Assembly: GCA_027068835.1 (NCBI GenBank)
Contig: JAMOLY010000160.1
Coordinates: 1 to 32,758, forward strand
Direction of reading: 5' to 3'
Length of the DNA: 32,758 nt
Source of the DNA: Thiomicrorhabdus sp.
GTDB lineage: Bacteria > Pseudomonadota > Gammaproteobacteria > Thiomicrospirales > Thiomicrospiraceae
This document shows, piece after piece, positions 1-9,952 of the stretch. The translations under genes were made by a program, and so were the position numbers. Within the stretch, counting starts at the first letter, position 1. Every line of letters begins with the position of its first letter. Under the pieces are notes generated by a model that saw only the letters and a program-made list of their open reading frames with translations, had not been told where the DNA came from and did no database searches.

Positions 1-10
1 GTTGGCCCTG

Positions 11-20
11 CCCCCCCCCC
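11..20. repeat. Homopolymer tract C10
   Basis: Ten consecutive C, just downstream of the hflD stop on the minus strand. Confidence 0.95.
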
Positions 21-34
21 TCTTTAATCTAACT

Positions 35-742
35 CTAATCCTGCTTAAACAAGCTGGTCACTTTATTATTAGACGTTTCTTTCTCATGATTGTCACTGCG
101 ATCATCATCACGGTCTATTTTAAAGCGCAACGCATCCGCCAAATATTTTTTACGTGACCAAATTAATCCCCAGCGTGAGCCTCCGACCTGATCCCACAAT
201 AGCGCAGAGCGAATGCCCGCTAAGAGCAATGCTCTTATTTTATTGGCAGTACGGTTGTTTTGCAGATGGCCGTGTTGTCCGTTAACAATAATACGTGGAT
301 TCACTTGGCTAATATTTTCAGAATAGGCACGCGCAATGGAGGCGATGACATTATCGTGCTCTTGACCAAAATGTTCTTGCTGACTTTTGGCAACTTCTAA
401 TACTTGCGATACTTTTTGCATGGGCTCGCCAAGTTTCATGAGCTTTTTTTCTAAAATCATTAAACTTAAAACATAACGTGTCATTTCAAGGTTTCGGCTT
501 TGTGTGGCTTCTTCTGAATTCATTTGATTTAGCAAGCTGTTTACGCCCACTTGAATATTCTCAAGTTTGCCCCCGTAAACATCCAATGTTTTTTTGGGGT
601 TATCACAAAATAACGATTGAATACAGGTGTGGTAAGCCAATTCATCCGCTTTTCCTGTCGTGGCTAAATCATGCACCAGTTGTGCGGCTTGATAGATTCC
701 TATTAACGCTAAGCTGCGATCTTCTTGGGTATATTCTGTCAT
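35..742 (-). CDS. hflD: High-frequency lysogenization protein HflD homolog
   Basis: Protein MTEYTQEDRSLALIGIYQAAQLVHDLATTG... is HflD-like and lies directly downstream of mnmA as in other gammaproteobacteria. Start moved to the internal ATG at 742 (track ORF starts at 826). Confidence 0.88.
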   Translation of the reverse strand: MTEYTQEDRSLALIGIYQAAQLVHDLATTGKADELAYHTCIQSLFCDNPKKTLDVYGGKLENIQVGVNSLLNQMNSEEATQSRNLEMTRYVLSLMILEKKLMKLGEPMQKVSQVLEVAKSQQEHFGQEHDNVIASIARAYSENISQVNPRIIVNGQHGHLQNNRTANKIRALLLAGIRSALLWDQVGGSRWGLIWSRKKYLADALRFKIDRDDDRSDNHEKETSNNKVTSLFKQD

Positions 743-791
743 GTCTAAGAAACCTTTAAGAGTGTAATTTGTAACGATGATTGCATCTATT

Positions 792-1913
792 TTACAACAC
801 AATTTTACAGTGAAGGCGCTGGTCAATAATTCCCCCCCCTAGGCAGTGGTCACCGTCATAAAAGACGATGGACTGTCCCGGCGCGATCGCCCATTGATTT
901 TCATTAAATTGCACCAAAAGAGAGCCATTTTTTTCTTGTAAAATCTGACAAGGTTGTTCTTCTTGTCGATAACGTACCTTGGCTTTTAATGGTGTATGGA
1001 GGGGGGGGCAATTTCCTGAAACCCAGTCCAGTATATCGGCCACCAAGTAGCGATGCTGCAACAGCGGGTGTTGTTTGCCCTGTACCGCAATGAGTTCATT
1101 GGTGGCTAAATTTTTATCCGCCGCATACCAAGGATCATTGCCTGTACCGTGCCCACCGCCTACGCCCAACCCTTTGCGCTGCCCTAATGTGTGGTACATT
1201 AAGCCGTCGTGTTTACCAATGATATTTCCGTCGGGGTCAATAATGTTACCCGGTTGTGCAGGAATAAATTGCTGTAAAAAATCTTTAAACTTACGTTCAC
1301 CAATAAAGCAAATGCCTGTACTGTCTTTTTTATTGTGGGTAATTAACCCCGCTTGTTCGGCCATTTTTCGCACCAATGGTTTTTCAAGCTCGCCCACGGG
1401 AAACAGCGTTTTTTGCAGTTGATGTTGTTGCAATGTGTACAAAAAATAACTCTGGTCTTTATTGCTGTCCATCCCCTTTAAAAGGTGACAAGTTCCGTCC
1501 CTGTCTCGCTGAATGCGGGCGTAATGCCCCGTGGCAATGTAATCCGCTCCCAGCGCTAAGGCGTGTTGCAAAAAGGCTTTAAACTTCACCTCTTTATTGC
1601 ACAAAATATCGGGATTAGGGGTTCGGCCTGCTTTGTATTCGGCTAAAAAGTGTTCAAAGACATTATCCCAATATTCGCCTGAAAAATTTTCAATGTGTAC
1701 GGGAATATCCAAGGCTTCGGCCACGTTAAAAACATCTTTTAAATCGTCTGCCGCAGGGCAATAATCGTCGGTATCATCGCCCTCCCAATTTTTCATAAAC
1801 AGCCCTTCCACCTCATAACCTTGCTGTTTAAGGAGCAAAGCGGCTACGGAGGAATCTACACCGCCCGAAAGGCCAACAATGACTTTGGTGTTTGCGTTGT
1901 TTGTGTGACTCAT
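792..1913 (-). CDS. mnmA: tRNA-specific 2-thiouridylase MnmA
   Basis: [33 protein letters not shown]-loop motif; [18 protein letters not shown]-terminal CLGGGIIDQ. Confidence 0.97.
   Translation of the reverse strand: MSHTNNANTKVIVGLSGGVDSSVAALLLKQQGYEVEGLFMKNWEGDDTDDYCPAADDLKDVFNVAEALDIPVHIENFSGEYWDNVFEHFLAEYKAGRTPNPDILCNKEVKFKAFLQHALALGADYIATGHYARIQRDRDGTCHLLKGMDSNKDQSYFLYTLQQHQLQKTLFPVGELEKPLVRKMAEQAGLITHNKKDSTGICFIGERKFKDFLQQFIPAQPGNIIDPDGNIIGKHDGLMYHTLGQRKGLGVGGGHGTGNDPWYAADKNLATNELIAVQGKQHPLLQHRYLVADILDWVSGNCPPLHTPLKAKVRYRQEEQPCQILQEKNGSLLVQFNENQWAIAPGQSIVFYDGDHCLGGGIIDQRLHCKIVL
832..839. repeat. Homopolymer tract C8 (G8 in mnmA sense strand)
   Basis: Encodes GGG GGG GGA (Gly-Gly-Gly) near the MnmA C-terminus. 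Confidence 0.95.
1001..1008. repeat. Homopolymer tract G8 (C8 in mnmA sense strand)
   Basis: Inside mnmA, TGC CCC CCC CTC (Cys-Pro-Pro-Leu). Confidence 0.95.
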
Positions 1914-1953
1914 AAAAAGGCTTACTCGAATAAAATAGGGGGTAATTGTGGCG

Positions 1954-2505
1954 TTATTTTAACAGCAATGATTGCCCAGGTTTTAACTCTTGTAACCCCC
2001 AGTCACCTATTTTGATTCGAACCAATCGCAATGTAGGAAAGCCCACCGCCGCAGTCATACGCCTTACCTGACGATTTTTACCTTCGGTAATGGTAAGTTC
2101 AATCCAATGAGTGGGAATGTTTTTTCGTTCTCGAATAGGGGGTGTTCGCTCCCACAACCATAGGGGGGGGGATATTTTTTTGGCTCGCGCGGGGCGGGTT
2201 AGCCCATCTTTAAGTTGCACTCCTTTTTGCAATCGTTGGATTGCCTCAGCCGTGATCTCTCCCTCCACTTGCGCTAAATAGGTTTTGGGCAGTTTATGTT
2301 TTGGATCGGCAATTTTATGTTGCAACTTGCCATCATCGGTTAACAGTAAAAGTCCTTCACTGTCACGGTCTAGCCGTCCTGCCGCATAAAAACCTTTGTG
2401 TTGAATGTAATCCGCCAAGGTTTCTCGTGTACTCGCCTGCGGGCTGGTGTCTGTAAACTGGCAGAGAACATTAAAAGGTTTGTTAAATAAGAGCAGGTTG
2501 CTCAT
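1954..2505 (-). CDS. rluE: 23S rRNA pseudouridine synthase, RluE-type (RsuA family)
   Basis: [33 protein letters not shown] catalytic motif; [27 protein letters not shown]. Confidence 0.9.
   Translation of the reverse strand: MSNLLLFNKPFNVLCQFTDTSPQASTRETLADYIQHKGFYAAGRLDRDSEGLLLLTDDGKLQHKIADPKHKLPKTYLAQVEGEITAEAIQRLQKGVQLKDGLTRPARAKKISPPLWLWERTPPIRERKNIPTHWIELTITEGKNRQVRRMTAAVGFPTLRLVRIKIGDWGLQELKPGQSLLLK
2163..2171. repeat. Homopolymer tract G9 (C9 in rluE sense strand)
   Basis: Inside the RluE gene, TCC CCC CCC CTA (Ser-Pro-Pro-Leu). Confidence 0.95.
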
Positions 2506-2543
2506 AGATTTATCTCTTTTATAAATATTTTTGAGTGCAGTGC

Positions 2544-2566
2544 GTTAAAATAGCCGATATTTTAAC
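2544..2566. promoter_or_regulatory. Inverted repeat GTTAAAAT-N7-ATTTTAAC upstream of icd
   Basis: Perfect 8-bp arms (2544-2551 and 2559-2566) in the divergent rluE/icd intergenic region; function unproven. Confidence 0.4.
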
Positions 2567-2611
2567 ATTTTTTGTAACTATTCAGCTTCTCTCTGAAGTT
2601 CGTTCGTTTAA

Positions 2612-4846
<2,235 letters not shown>

Positions 4847-4878
4847 AGCGTTTTGATTTGCAATTAGCTCTTTTTTGA

Positions 4879-4939
4879 GAGAGAGGGGGGGAGAAAAATT
4901 TGAAAAGATAACGTTCAAATTTTTCTCCCCTTCTTTCTT
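4879..4939 (+). terminator. Long-stem terminator / inverted repeat downstream of icd
   Basis: Perfect 17-bp inverted repeat GGGGAGAAAAATTTGAA (4888-4904) / TTCAAATTTTTCTCCCC (4914-4930), 9-nt loop, extendable to ~26 bp with G:U pairs on the + transcript; sits between convergent icd and ppnP. Confidence 0.7.
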
Positions 4940-4977
4940 GAACCGAAATTCATAGAACAAAAAACTGTAGTGAAAAA

Positions 4978-5292
4978 TCAAGCAATATACGAACAGCAAT
5001 AATCGGCAATATTATTCACTTTAATGTTAAATTTAGCGTTTGCAGGTACATTAAAACTGGTGCCATTGGGAATGGCTTTCCATTCGGTTTCACCTGGCAA
5101 CAATACTTCAACATCCCCTGTTAGCATCTCCATGTTTTCTGCCTGATCGGTTCCAAATTCATAGTCACCTGGCATCATAATACCTAATGTTTTTTTAGTT
5201 CCATCGGCAAACAACACGGTACGGCTGGTGACTTTTCCATCAAAATAAACAGAGGCTTTTTTTACAATCGTTACATTTTCAAACTGAGACAT
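4978..5292 (-). CDS. ppnP: Pyrimidine/purine nucleoside phosphorylase PpnP (YaiE/DUF1255)
   Basis: [69 protein letters not shown] Shine-Dalgarno before the chosen ATG. Confidence 0.93.
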   Translation of the reverse strand: MSQFENVTIVKKASVYFDGKVTSRTVLFADGTKKTLGIMMPGDYEFGTDQAENMEMLTGDVEVLLPGETEWKAIPNGTSFNVPANAKFNIKVNNIADYCCSYIA

Positions 5293-5346
5293 CATCGTTC
5301 CTTTTTTAAATTGACCTAACATTTTTGCCGAATTATAGCGTAAGTT

Positions 5347-5742
5347 TTATGAACGTACATGGTTTTCACCAATAAACTCAATTTGGTAGCCATCAGGGTC
5401 TTCGGCAAATGCAATAATCGTATTACCCGCATTCATGGGTCCCGCTTCTCGAATAATTTTACCCCCCCCTGCCTTAATGGCATCCGCCGTTGCATACACA
5501 TCGGGGACTTCAATCGCAATATGGCCATACCCTGTACCAAGCTCATACGACGCCACTCCCCAATTATAGGTCAGCTCCAAGACGGTATTTGATTCTTCGT
5601 CTCCGTACCCTAAAAATGCCAGTGTAAATTCTCCTTTAGGGTACTCTTTTTGGCGAATCAGTGTCATTCCCAACACTTGAGTATAGAATTGAATGGATTT
5701 TTCTAAATTACCCACTCGTAACATCGTATGTAATAAACGCAT
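5347..5742 (-). CDS. gloA: Lactoylglutathione lyase (glyoxalase I)
   Basis: MRLLHTMLRVGNLEKSIQFYTQVLGMTLIRQKEYPKGEFTLAFLGYGDE; ELTYNWGVASYELGTGYGHIAIEVPD. Confidence 0.96.
   Translation of the reverse strand: MRLLHTMLRVGNLEKSIQFYTQVLGMTLIRQKEYPKGEFTLAFLGYGDEESNTVLELTYNWGVASYELGTGYGHIAIEVPDVYATADAIKAGGGKIIREAGPMNAGNTIIAFAEDPDGYQIEFIGENHVRS
5462..5469. repeat. Homopolymer tract C8 (G8 in gloA sense strand)
   Basis: Inside gloA, GGG GGG GGT (Gly-Gly-Gly). Confidence 0.95.
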
Positions 5743-5772
5743 TATTTTCTCCTTATTTTTATTTAACCTAAT

Positions 5773-6912
5773 TTATTTAACCCAACGATATGCAATAACA
5801 AACGATACTGCAACCGCCAGCGCACTTAAACCATAACTTAACTCTGCGCCACCCAATGACCAAGCATATCCCGCCATTAACATTCCCAAAGCGCCACCCA
5901 ATCCATGACTGGATGCGGCAAAAATGGCTTGACCTTTACCGTGATGTTTGCCCTTAAAATAGTCGTCAATTAAATGTATCGCAGCGGCATGAAACAATCC
6001 AAAACTGGCGGCGTGTAATAACTGAGCCAACAACATCCACCCCAAATAATCGGCTAAATATGCATTCATGCCCCAACGTATAATGGTTAAAAACAGACTC
6101 AATAAAATTAAAAAACGGATGGAATAGGTTTTAAAAATCAAACTCATCCAGTAAAACACCGCCACTTCGGCAATGACTCCTAACGCCCAAAGCCAAGCAA
6201 TGGTCGTTTTTCCATACCCTAGCCCACTCAAATGAATGGTAAAAAAGGCATAATACACACCGTGCGACAACTGCATTAAAAAGCTCACCACCAACAAACT
6301 CAACACAGCAGGTTGCTGAACAATAAGCATAAAACCATCGGACAAATGCGGGAGGTGTGTGCGCTTTTTATCTTTCAGTAAAAAGGTACTAAGCCATACC
6401 ACAGCCAATAACAACAATAGATCAAACGGTAACCAAGCGATCGAAAAATGCTCAATTTGCCATCCTATCAACAACACTGAGGCGATAAAGCCAATGGAAC
6501 CCCACAGACGAATTTTACCATAACGGTGCTTTTCATCGCCTAAACAGCCAAATGTGTAAGATTCAAATTGTGGCAGCGAAGCATGCCAAAAAAAGCTAAA
6601 AAAGAGAAGGGTTAAAAACAGTCCCCAGAACGAGTCAAACCATAATAATCCTAAGCCAAAGAATAGTGCCAGTCCTGTCGCCAAGCGCACCCAACGCATC
6701 GACAAGCCCGAGCGATCCGCCAGCCACCCCCAAAGATTAGGCGCAATGACTTTGGTGGCAAGCAATATTGCCAAAAGTTGACCTATCTCAATGGCGCTTA
6801 ACCCAAGCGACTGAAAATACAAACCGATGTAAGGAAGCAACGCCCCCAAAACACTAAAATAGAGAAAGTAATGCAATGAAAGTCGTGGAAAAACAGATGG
6901 GCTGAGACTCAA
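5773..6912 (-). CDS. MFS transporter, HcaT / 3-phenylpropionate-type (MFS_1_like)
   Basis: 379 aa, ~12 hydrophobic segments; YIGLYFQSLGLSAIEIGQLLAILLATKVIAPNLWGWLADRSG. Apparent TTG start. Confidence 0.8.
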   Translation of the reverse strand: MSLSPSVFPRLSLHYFLYFSVLGALLPYIGLYFQSLGLSAIEIGQLLAILLATKVIAPNLWGWLADRSGLSMRWVRLATGLALFFGLGLLWFDSFWGLFLTLLFFSFFWHASLPQFESYTFGCLGDEKHRYGKIRLWGSIGFIASVLLIGWQIEHFSIAWLPFDLLLLLAVVWLSTFLLKDKKRTHLPHLSDGFMLIVQQPAVLSLLVVSFLMQLSHGVYYAFFTIHLSGLGYGKTTIAWLWALGVIAEVAVFYWMSLIFKTYSIRFLILLSLFLTIIRWGMNAYLADYLGWMLLAQLLHAASFGLFHAAAIHLIDDYFKGKHHGKGQAIFAASSHGLGGALGMLMAGYAWSLGGAELSYGLSALAVAVSFVIAYRWVK

Positions 6913-6918
6913 AAAATG

Positions 6919-6928
6919 CCCCCCCCCC
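6919..6928. repeat. Homopolymer tract C10 (G10 upstream of the MFS gene start)
   Basis: Minus strand TTTAGGGGGGGGGGCATTTTTTGAG; tract ends 6 nt before the TTG start. Confidence 0.95.
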
Positions 6929-6961
6929 TAAATTAGAATCACAAGAGCGCTGTGCAAAAGT

Positions 6962-8056
6962 TTATGACTGTGCTAAATCCATGATCGGAGCAACCACGTC
7001 ACCGTTTTGAGCACGGTTACGCATAAAGTGGTCCAATAAAACAATCGCCATTTTGGCCTCGGCAATCGGCGTGGCACGAATTCCCACACAAGGGTCGTGT
7101 CGGCCTTTGGTTACCATGTCCACCGCTTCGCCTTGCGTATTGATGCTTTTACCTGGAGTCATAATGCTTGAGGTTGGCTTAAGCGCAATGTGCGCCACAA
7201 TGTCTTGCCCTGTTGAAATCCCTCCTAAGATACCGCCTGCATGGTTGGATGTAAATCCTTCGGGTGTCATTTCATCACGATGTTCAGTGCCTTTTTGAGC
7301 AGCAACGGCAAAGCCATCGCCAATTTCTACGCCTTTCACTGCGTTAATGCTCATTAATGCATGGGCTAAATCGGCATCTAAACGATCAAACACTGGCTCA
7401 CCTAACCCAACGGGGACATTTTTAGCAATCACGGTGATTTTAGCGCCTACAGAATTTTTTTGCTTAAGCAGCTCATCCATATACACACGAATTTCTTCTT
7501 GCTTGGCTTTATCGGGGCAAAAGTAGACATTGTCGTTATCAAACGGCCAAGTCACATTCTCAACCTTAATCGGCCCTAATTGCGACAAGTAGCCTTTAAC
7601 TTCCATCCCTAAACGGTCTTTTAAATATTTTTTAGCAATGGCTCCTGCCGCCACACGCATCGCGGTTTCACGCGCGGATGAACGTCCTCCTCCTCGATAA
7701 TCCCTAAAACCATATTTTTGAGTGTAGGTGTAGTCGGCATGTGACGGACGAAATGTTTCGGCAACCTTGGAGTAATCTGCCGAACGTTGATCTTTATTAA
7801 AGATCAGTAACCCAATGGGGGTTCCCGTGGTTTTACCTTCAAACACACCTGATAAAATTTGCACCTCATCGTCTTCACGACGCGCGGTTGCATGTTTAGA
7901 CGTACCAGGTTTGCGGCGATCCAATTCAATTTGAATGTCTAACTCACTCAACTCCAAGCCTGGCGGACAACCGTCTACAATACAGCCTAGTGCGATTCCG
8001 TGACTTTCACCAAAGGTGGTGACTCTAAAATTTTGCCCTATTGTATTGCCCGACAT
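6962..8056 (-). CDS. aroC: Chorismate synthase
   Basis: [74 protein letters not shown]-like C-terminus. Confidence 0.98.
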   Translation of the reverse strand: MSGNTIGQNFRVTTFGESHGIALGCIVDGCPPGLELSELDIQIELDRRKPGTSKHATARREDDEVQILSGVFEGKTTGTPIGLLIFNKDQRSADYSKVAETFRPSHADYTYTQKYGFRDYRGGGRSSARETAMRVAAGAIAKKYLKDRLGMEVKGYLSQLGPIKVENVTWPFDNDNVYFCPDKAKQEEIRVYMDELLKQKNSVGAKITVIAKNVPVGLGEPVFDRLDADLAHALMSINAVKGVEIGDGFAVAAQKGTEHRDEMTPEGFTSNHAGGILGGISTGQDIVAHIALKPTSSIMTPGKSINTQGEAVDMVTKGRHDPCVGIRATPIAEAKMAIVLLDHFMRNRAQNGDVVAPIMDLAQS

Positions 8057-8140
8057 AATTCTACTTCTCTAAAATTGGTTATAATCCGAGCATTTTACCC
8101 TAATCCTCAGATAAAAATGCACCAAAACAAAGGAGAAGCG

Positions 8141-8611
8141 ATGCGCTGGCGACATCCAAACCCATTTATTTTACAACACACAGTGCTTGAAGAAGAGATT
8201 GACCATCTCAACCATGTTAATAATAAAGTTTATCTTGAATGGATGGAGCACATCGCTTGGCAACACAGCCTTTCGGTTGGGATTGATGCTGAAAAAATAA
8301 AATCCTTAGGAAAGGTAATGGTTATTGCTCGGCATGAAATGAACTTTCATGCGGGGTGTTTTTTGGATGAAACATTGCATATTGGCACTTGGGTTACTCG
8401 CCCTTTAAGCTCTAAAAAACGTGAACGTTTTTATCAAGTGATTCGTGAAGAAGATGGTAAAACGGTATTTACCGCAAAAACACTCTGGGTTTGCGTTAAC
8501 TTAAGCGACCATAAATCGACCGCTATTCCACAAGCCTTAATCACGCCTTATCAAACGCAGAATGATAAACGCTCTTCTCGCATTGAACCAAAGACGAATA
8601 CCAAATTTTAG
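8141..8611 (+). CDS. Acyl-CoA thioesterase, 4HBT / YbgC-FadM-like
   Basis: LEEEIDHLNHVNNKVYLEWMEHIAWQHS hot-dog thioesterase motif. Start set at ATG 8141 after AAAGGAGA Shine-Dalgarno. Confidence 0.82.
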   Translation: MRWRHPNPFILQHTVLEEEIDHLNHVNNKVYLEWMEHIAWQHSLSVGIDAEKIKSLGKVMVIARHEMNFHAGCFLDETLHIGTWVTRPLSSKKRERFYQVIREEDGKTVFTAKTLWVCVNLSDHKSTAIPQALITPYQTQNDKRSSRIEPKTNTKF

Positions 8612-8617
8612 GCAATA

Positions 8618-8654
8618 AAAAACCCCGCTCAATCCAAAGATTAAGCGAGGTTTA
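8618..8654 (-). terminator. Intrinsic terminator downstream of tRNA-Arg
   Basis: Minus strand AAACCTCGCTTAAT-CTTTGG-ATTGAGCGGGGTTTTTT: 14-bp stem continuous only when G:U pairs on the minus strand are counted, followed by a T run. Confidence 0.8.
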
Positions 8655-8659
8655 AAGTA

Positions 8660-8736
8660 TGGTGCGCCCGAAGGGAGTCGAACCCCTAACCGCTCGGTTC
8701 GTAGCCGAGTACTCTATCCAGTTGAGCTACGGGCGC
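8660..8736 (-). tRNA. tRNA-Arg (anticodon ACG)
   Basis: GCGCCCGTAGCTCAACTGGATAGAGTACTCGGCTACGAACCGAGCGGTTAGGGGTTCGACTCCCTTCGGGCGCACCA; cloverleaf complementarity and encoded CCA. Confidence 0.97.
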
Positions 8737-8751
8737 TTTGTTGTGTGGCGT

Positions 8752-8757
8752 ATTATA
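8752..8757 (-). promoter_or_regulatory. Putative -10 element (TATAAT) of the tRNA-Arg promoter with GC-rich discriminator
   Basis: Minus strand ...CCTATATAATACGCCACAC, 15 nt before the mature tRNA 5' end; -35 is weak. Confidence 0.5.
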
Positions 8758-8954
8758 TAGGCTTTACAAGTTAATATAAGATTAATTTTCTCTTTTTTAA
8801 ACTGCTCTTCATCATTTTTTCTAAATTCCCCGAGTACGCTATAAAATCGTGCATTTTTATATCTCGATTTGACGTTTATATTTTCTCATTAACCTACCTG
8901 ATACTGATAAAATGGCGTGTTCAAATAAAATTTTTGGTCAAAAGGACCCTTTTC

Positions 8955-9821
8955 ATGTCAGATGCTATGATTATCAACATCACCCTTAATAATGTTCAAG
9001 AGATGGTTATCCAAAACTCAAAACGTCTCCCCGTACTTATCCATTTTTGGTCGCCCGTTAATGAAGCCAGCCAACAAGCGAATGCTCGGTTAGAAACCTT
9101 GGCGCAAGAGATGGCGGGCGAATTTATTTTAGCGAAAGTAAATGTTGATCAACAATCTGACATTGCCGAAAAATTTTCAAACCCCACCCCTCCCTACTAT
9201 AAACTGATTAAAGACGCAGACATTGTGACCGAAGCGGGAGGACTGCAAACTGAAGAGGCGTACCGCACCCTGCTTAAAGAACACATTGTGGATGAGCCAT
9301 CTGAAAAGCTGAGAAAAGAAGCCGCTCAAGCGTTTGCCGAAGGAGAGTTTGATTTGGCATTACAACGCTTAAGCGAAGCGGCTCAGGAGAATCCAAATAA
9401 CATTAAAATTCATTTAGATTTGGTGCAACTTTACCTGCATACCGACCAACTTAAAGAAGCCAAAGAGCTGTTTTCTCAACTGCCGAGTGATGCACAAAAA
9501 GAGCCTCATGGACGTTATATCAAAGGCGTTTTGTTTTTTACTGAGCAGATGCAGCAAGCGCCTGAAATCGCTCAAATACAAGCCACATTAGCCGACAACC
9601 CAAAAGAAGGTGCGTCACTCTTTTACCTAAGTACTTACTTAATTTTAAACGGGCAAGTTGAGCCTGCTTTTCAAACCCTATTACAACTGTTTACGGTTGA
9701 TCGAACTTACCAAGGAGACCTTCCTAAACAGACGCTTTTGCAAGCATTTGATATGTTTTCAGCGTCTCAACCAGAGTTAGTGGCTAAATACCGTCGCACC
9801 TTTCAAAGTTTGTTAAACTAA
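8955..9821 (+). CDS. cnoX: Thioredoxin-fold plus TPR protein, CnoX/YbbN-like chaperedoxin homolog
   Basis: Trx-like N-terminus (LIHFWSPVNEASQQANARLETLAQEMAGEFILAKVNVD) and TPR C-terminus ending AKYRRTFQSLLN as in YbbN; active-site cysteines absent. Confidence 0.8.
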   Translation: MSDAMIINITLNNVQEMVIQNSKRLPVLIHFWSPVNEASQQANARLETLAQEMAGEFILAKVNVDQQSDIAEKFSNPTPPYYKLIKDADIVTEAGGLQTEEAYRTLLKEHIVDEPSEKLRKEAAQAFAEGEFDLALQRLSEAAQENPNNIKIHLDLVQLYLHTDQLKEAKELFSQLPSDAQKEPHGRYIKGVLFFTEQMQQAPEIAQIQATLADNPKEGASLFYLSTYLILNGQVEPAFQTLLQLFTVDRTYQGDLPKQTLLQAFDMFSASQPELVAKYRRTFQSLLN

Positions 9822-9852
9822 TAGAAACCTTTGCCCGACTCCCCAAATAGAA

Positions 9853-9942
9853 ATGCGAATTAGAGTGCAAGCAATTGATGTGCATAGTAAACTCAAAAAA
9901 GACAATACGTTGCAACGCATGTTTGGAAAAACAGAGAAATGA
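9853..9942 (+). CDS. Possible 29-aa small ORF (MRIRVQAIDVHSKLKKDNTLQRMFGKTEK)
   Basis: ATG...TGA in the cnoX-DUF5718 gap; basic, no clear Shine-Dalgarno; below the ORF-track cutoff. Confidence 0.25.
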   Translation: MRIRVQAIDVHSKLKKDNTLQRMFGKTEK

Positions 9943-9952
9943 GAATTAAAAA

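Noticed and set aside
478-759. Antisense ORF of 93 aa on + strand
   Set aside because: Fully overlaps hflD on the opposite strand; sequence is the reverse reading of a recognised protein with no family signature.
1075-1582. Two overlapping + strand ORFs (115 and 68 aa) opposite mnmA
   Set aside because: Reverse-strand shadows of conserved mnmA; no Shine-Dalgarno or family match.
5347-5742. gloA next to ppnP as a putative detoxification/nucleoside system
   Set aside because: Both are common stand-alone housekeeping genes; adjacency alone is weak evidence.
8660-8736. tRNA-Arg as an integration (att) site for a genomic island
   Set aside because: No integrase, no duplicated tRNA 3' end and ordinary genes on both sides in this window.
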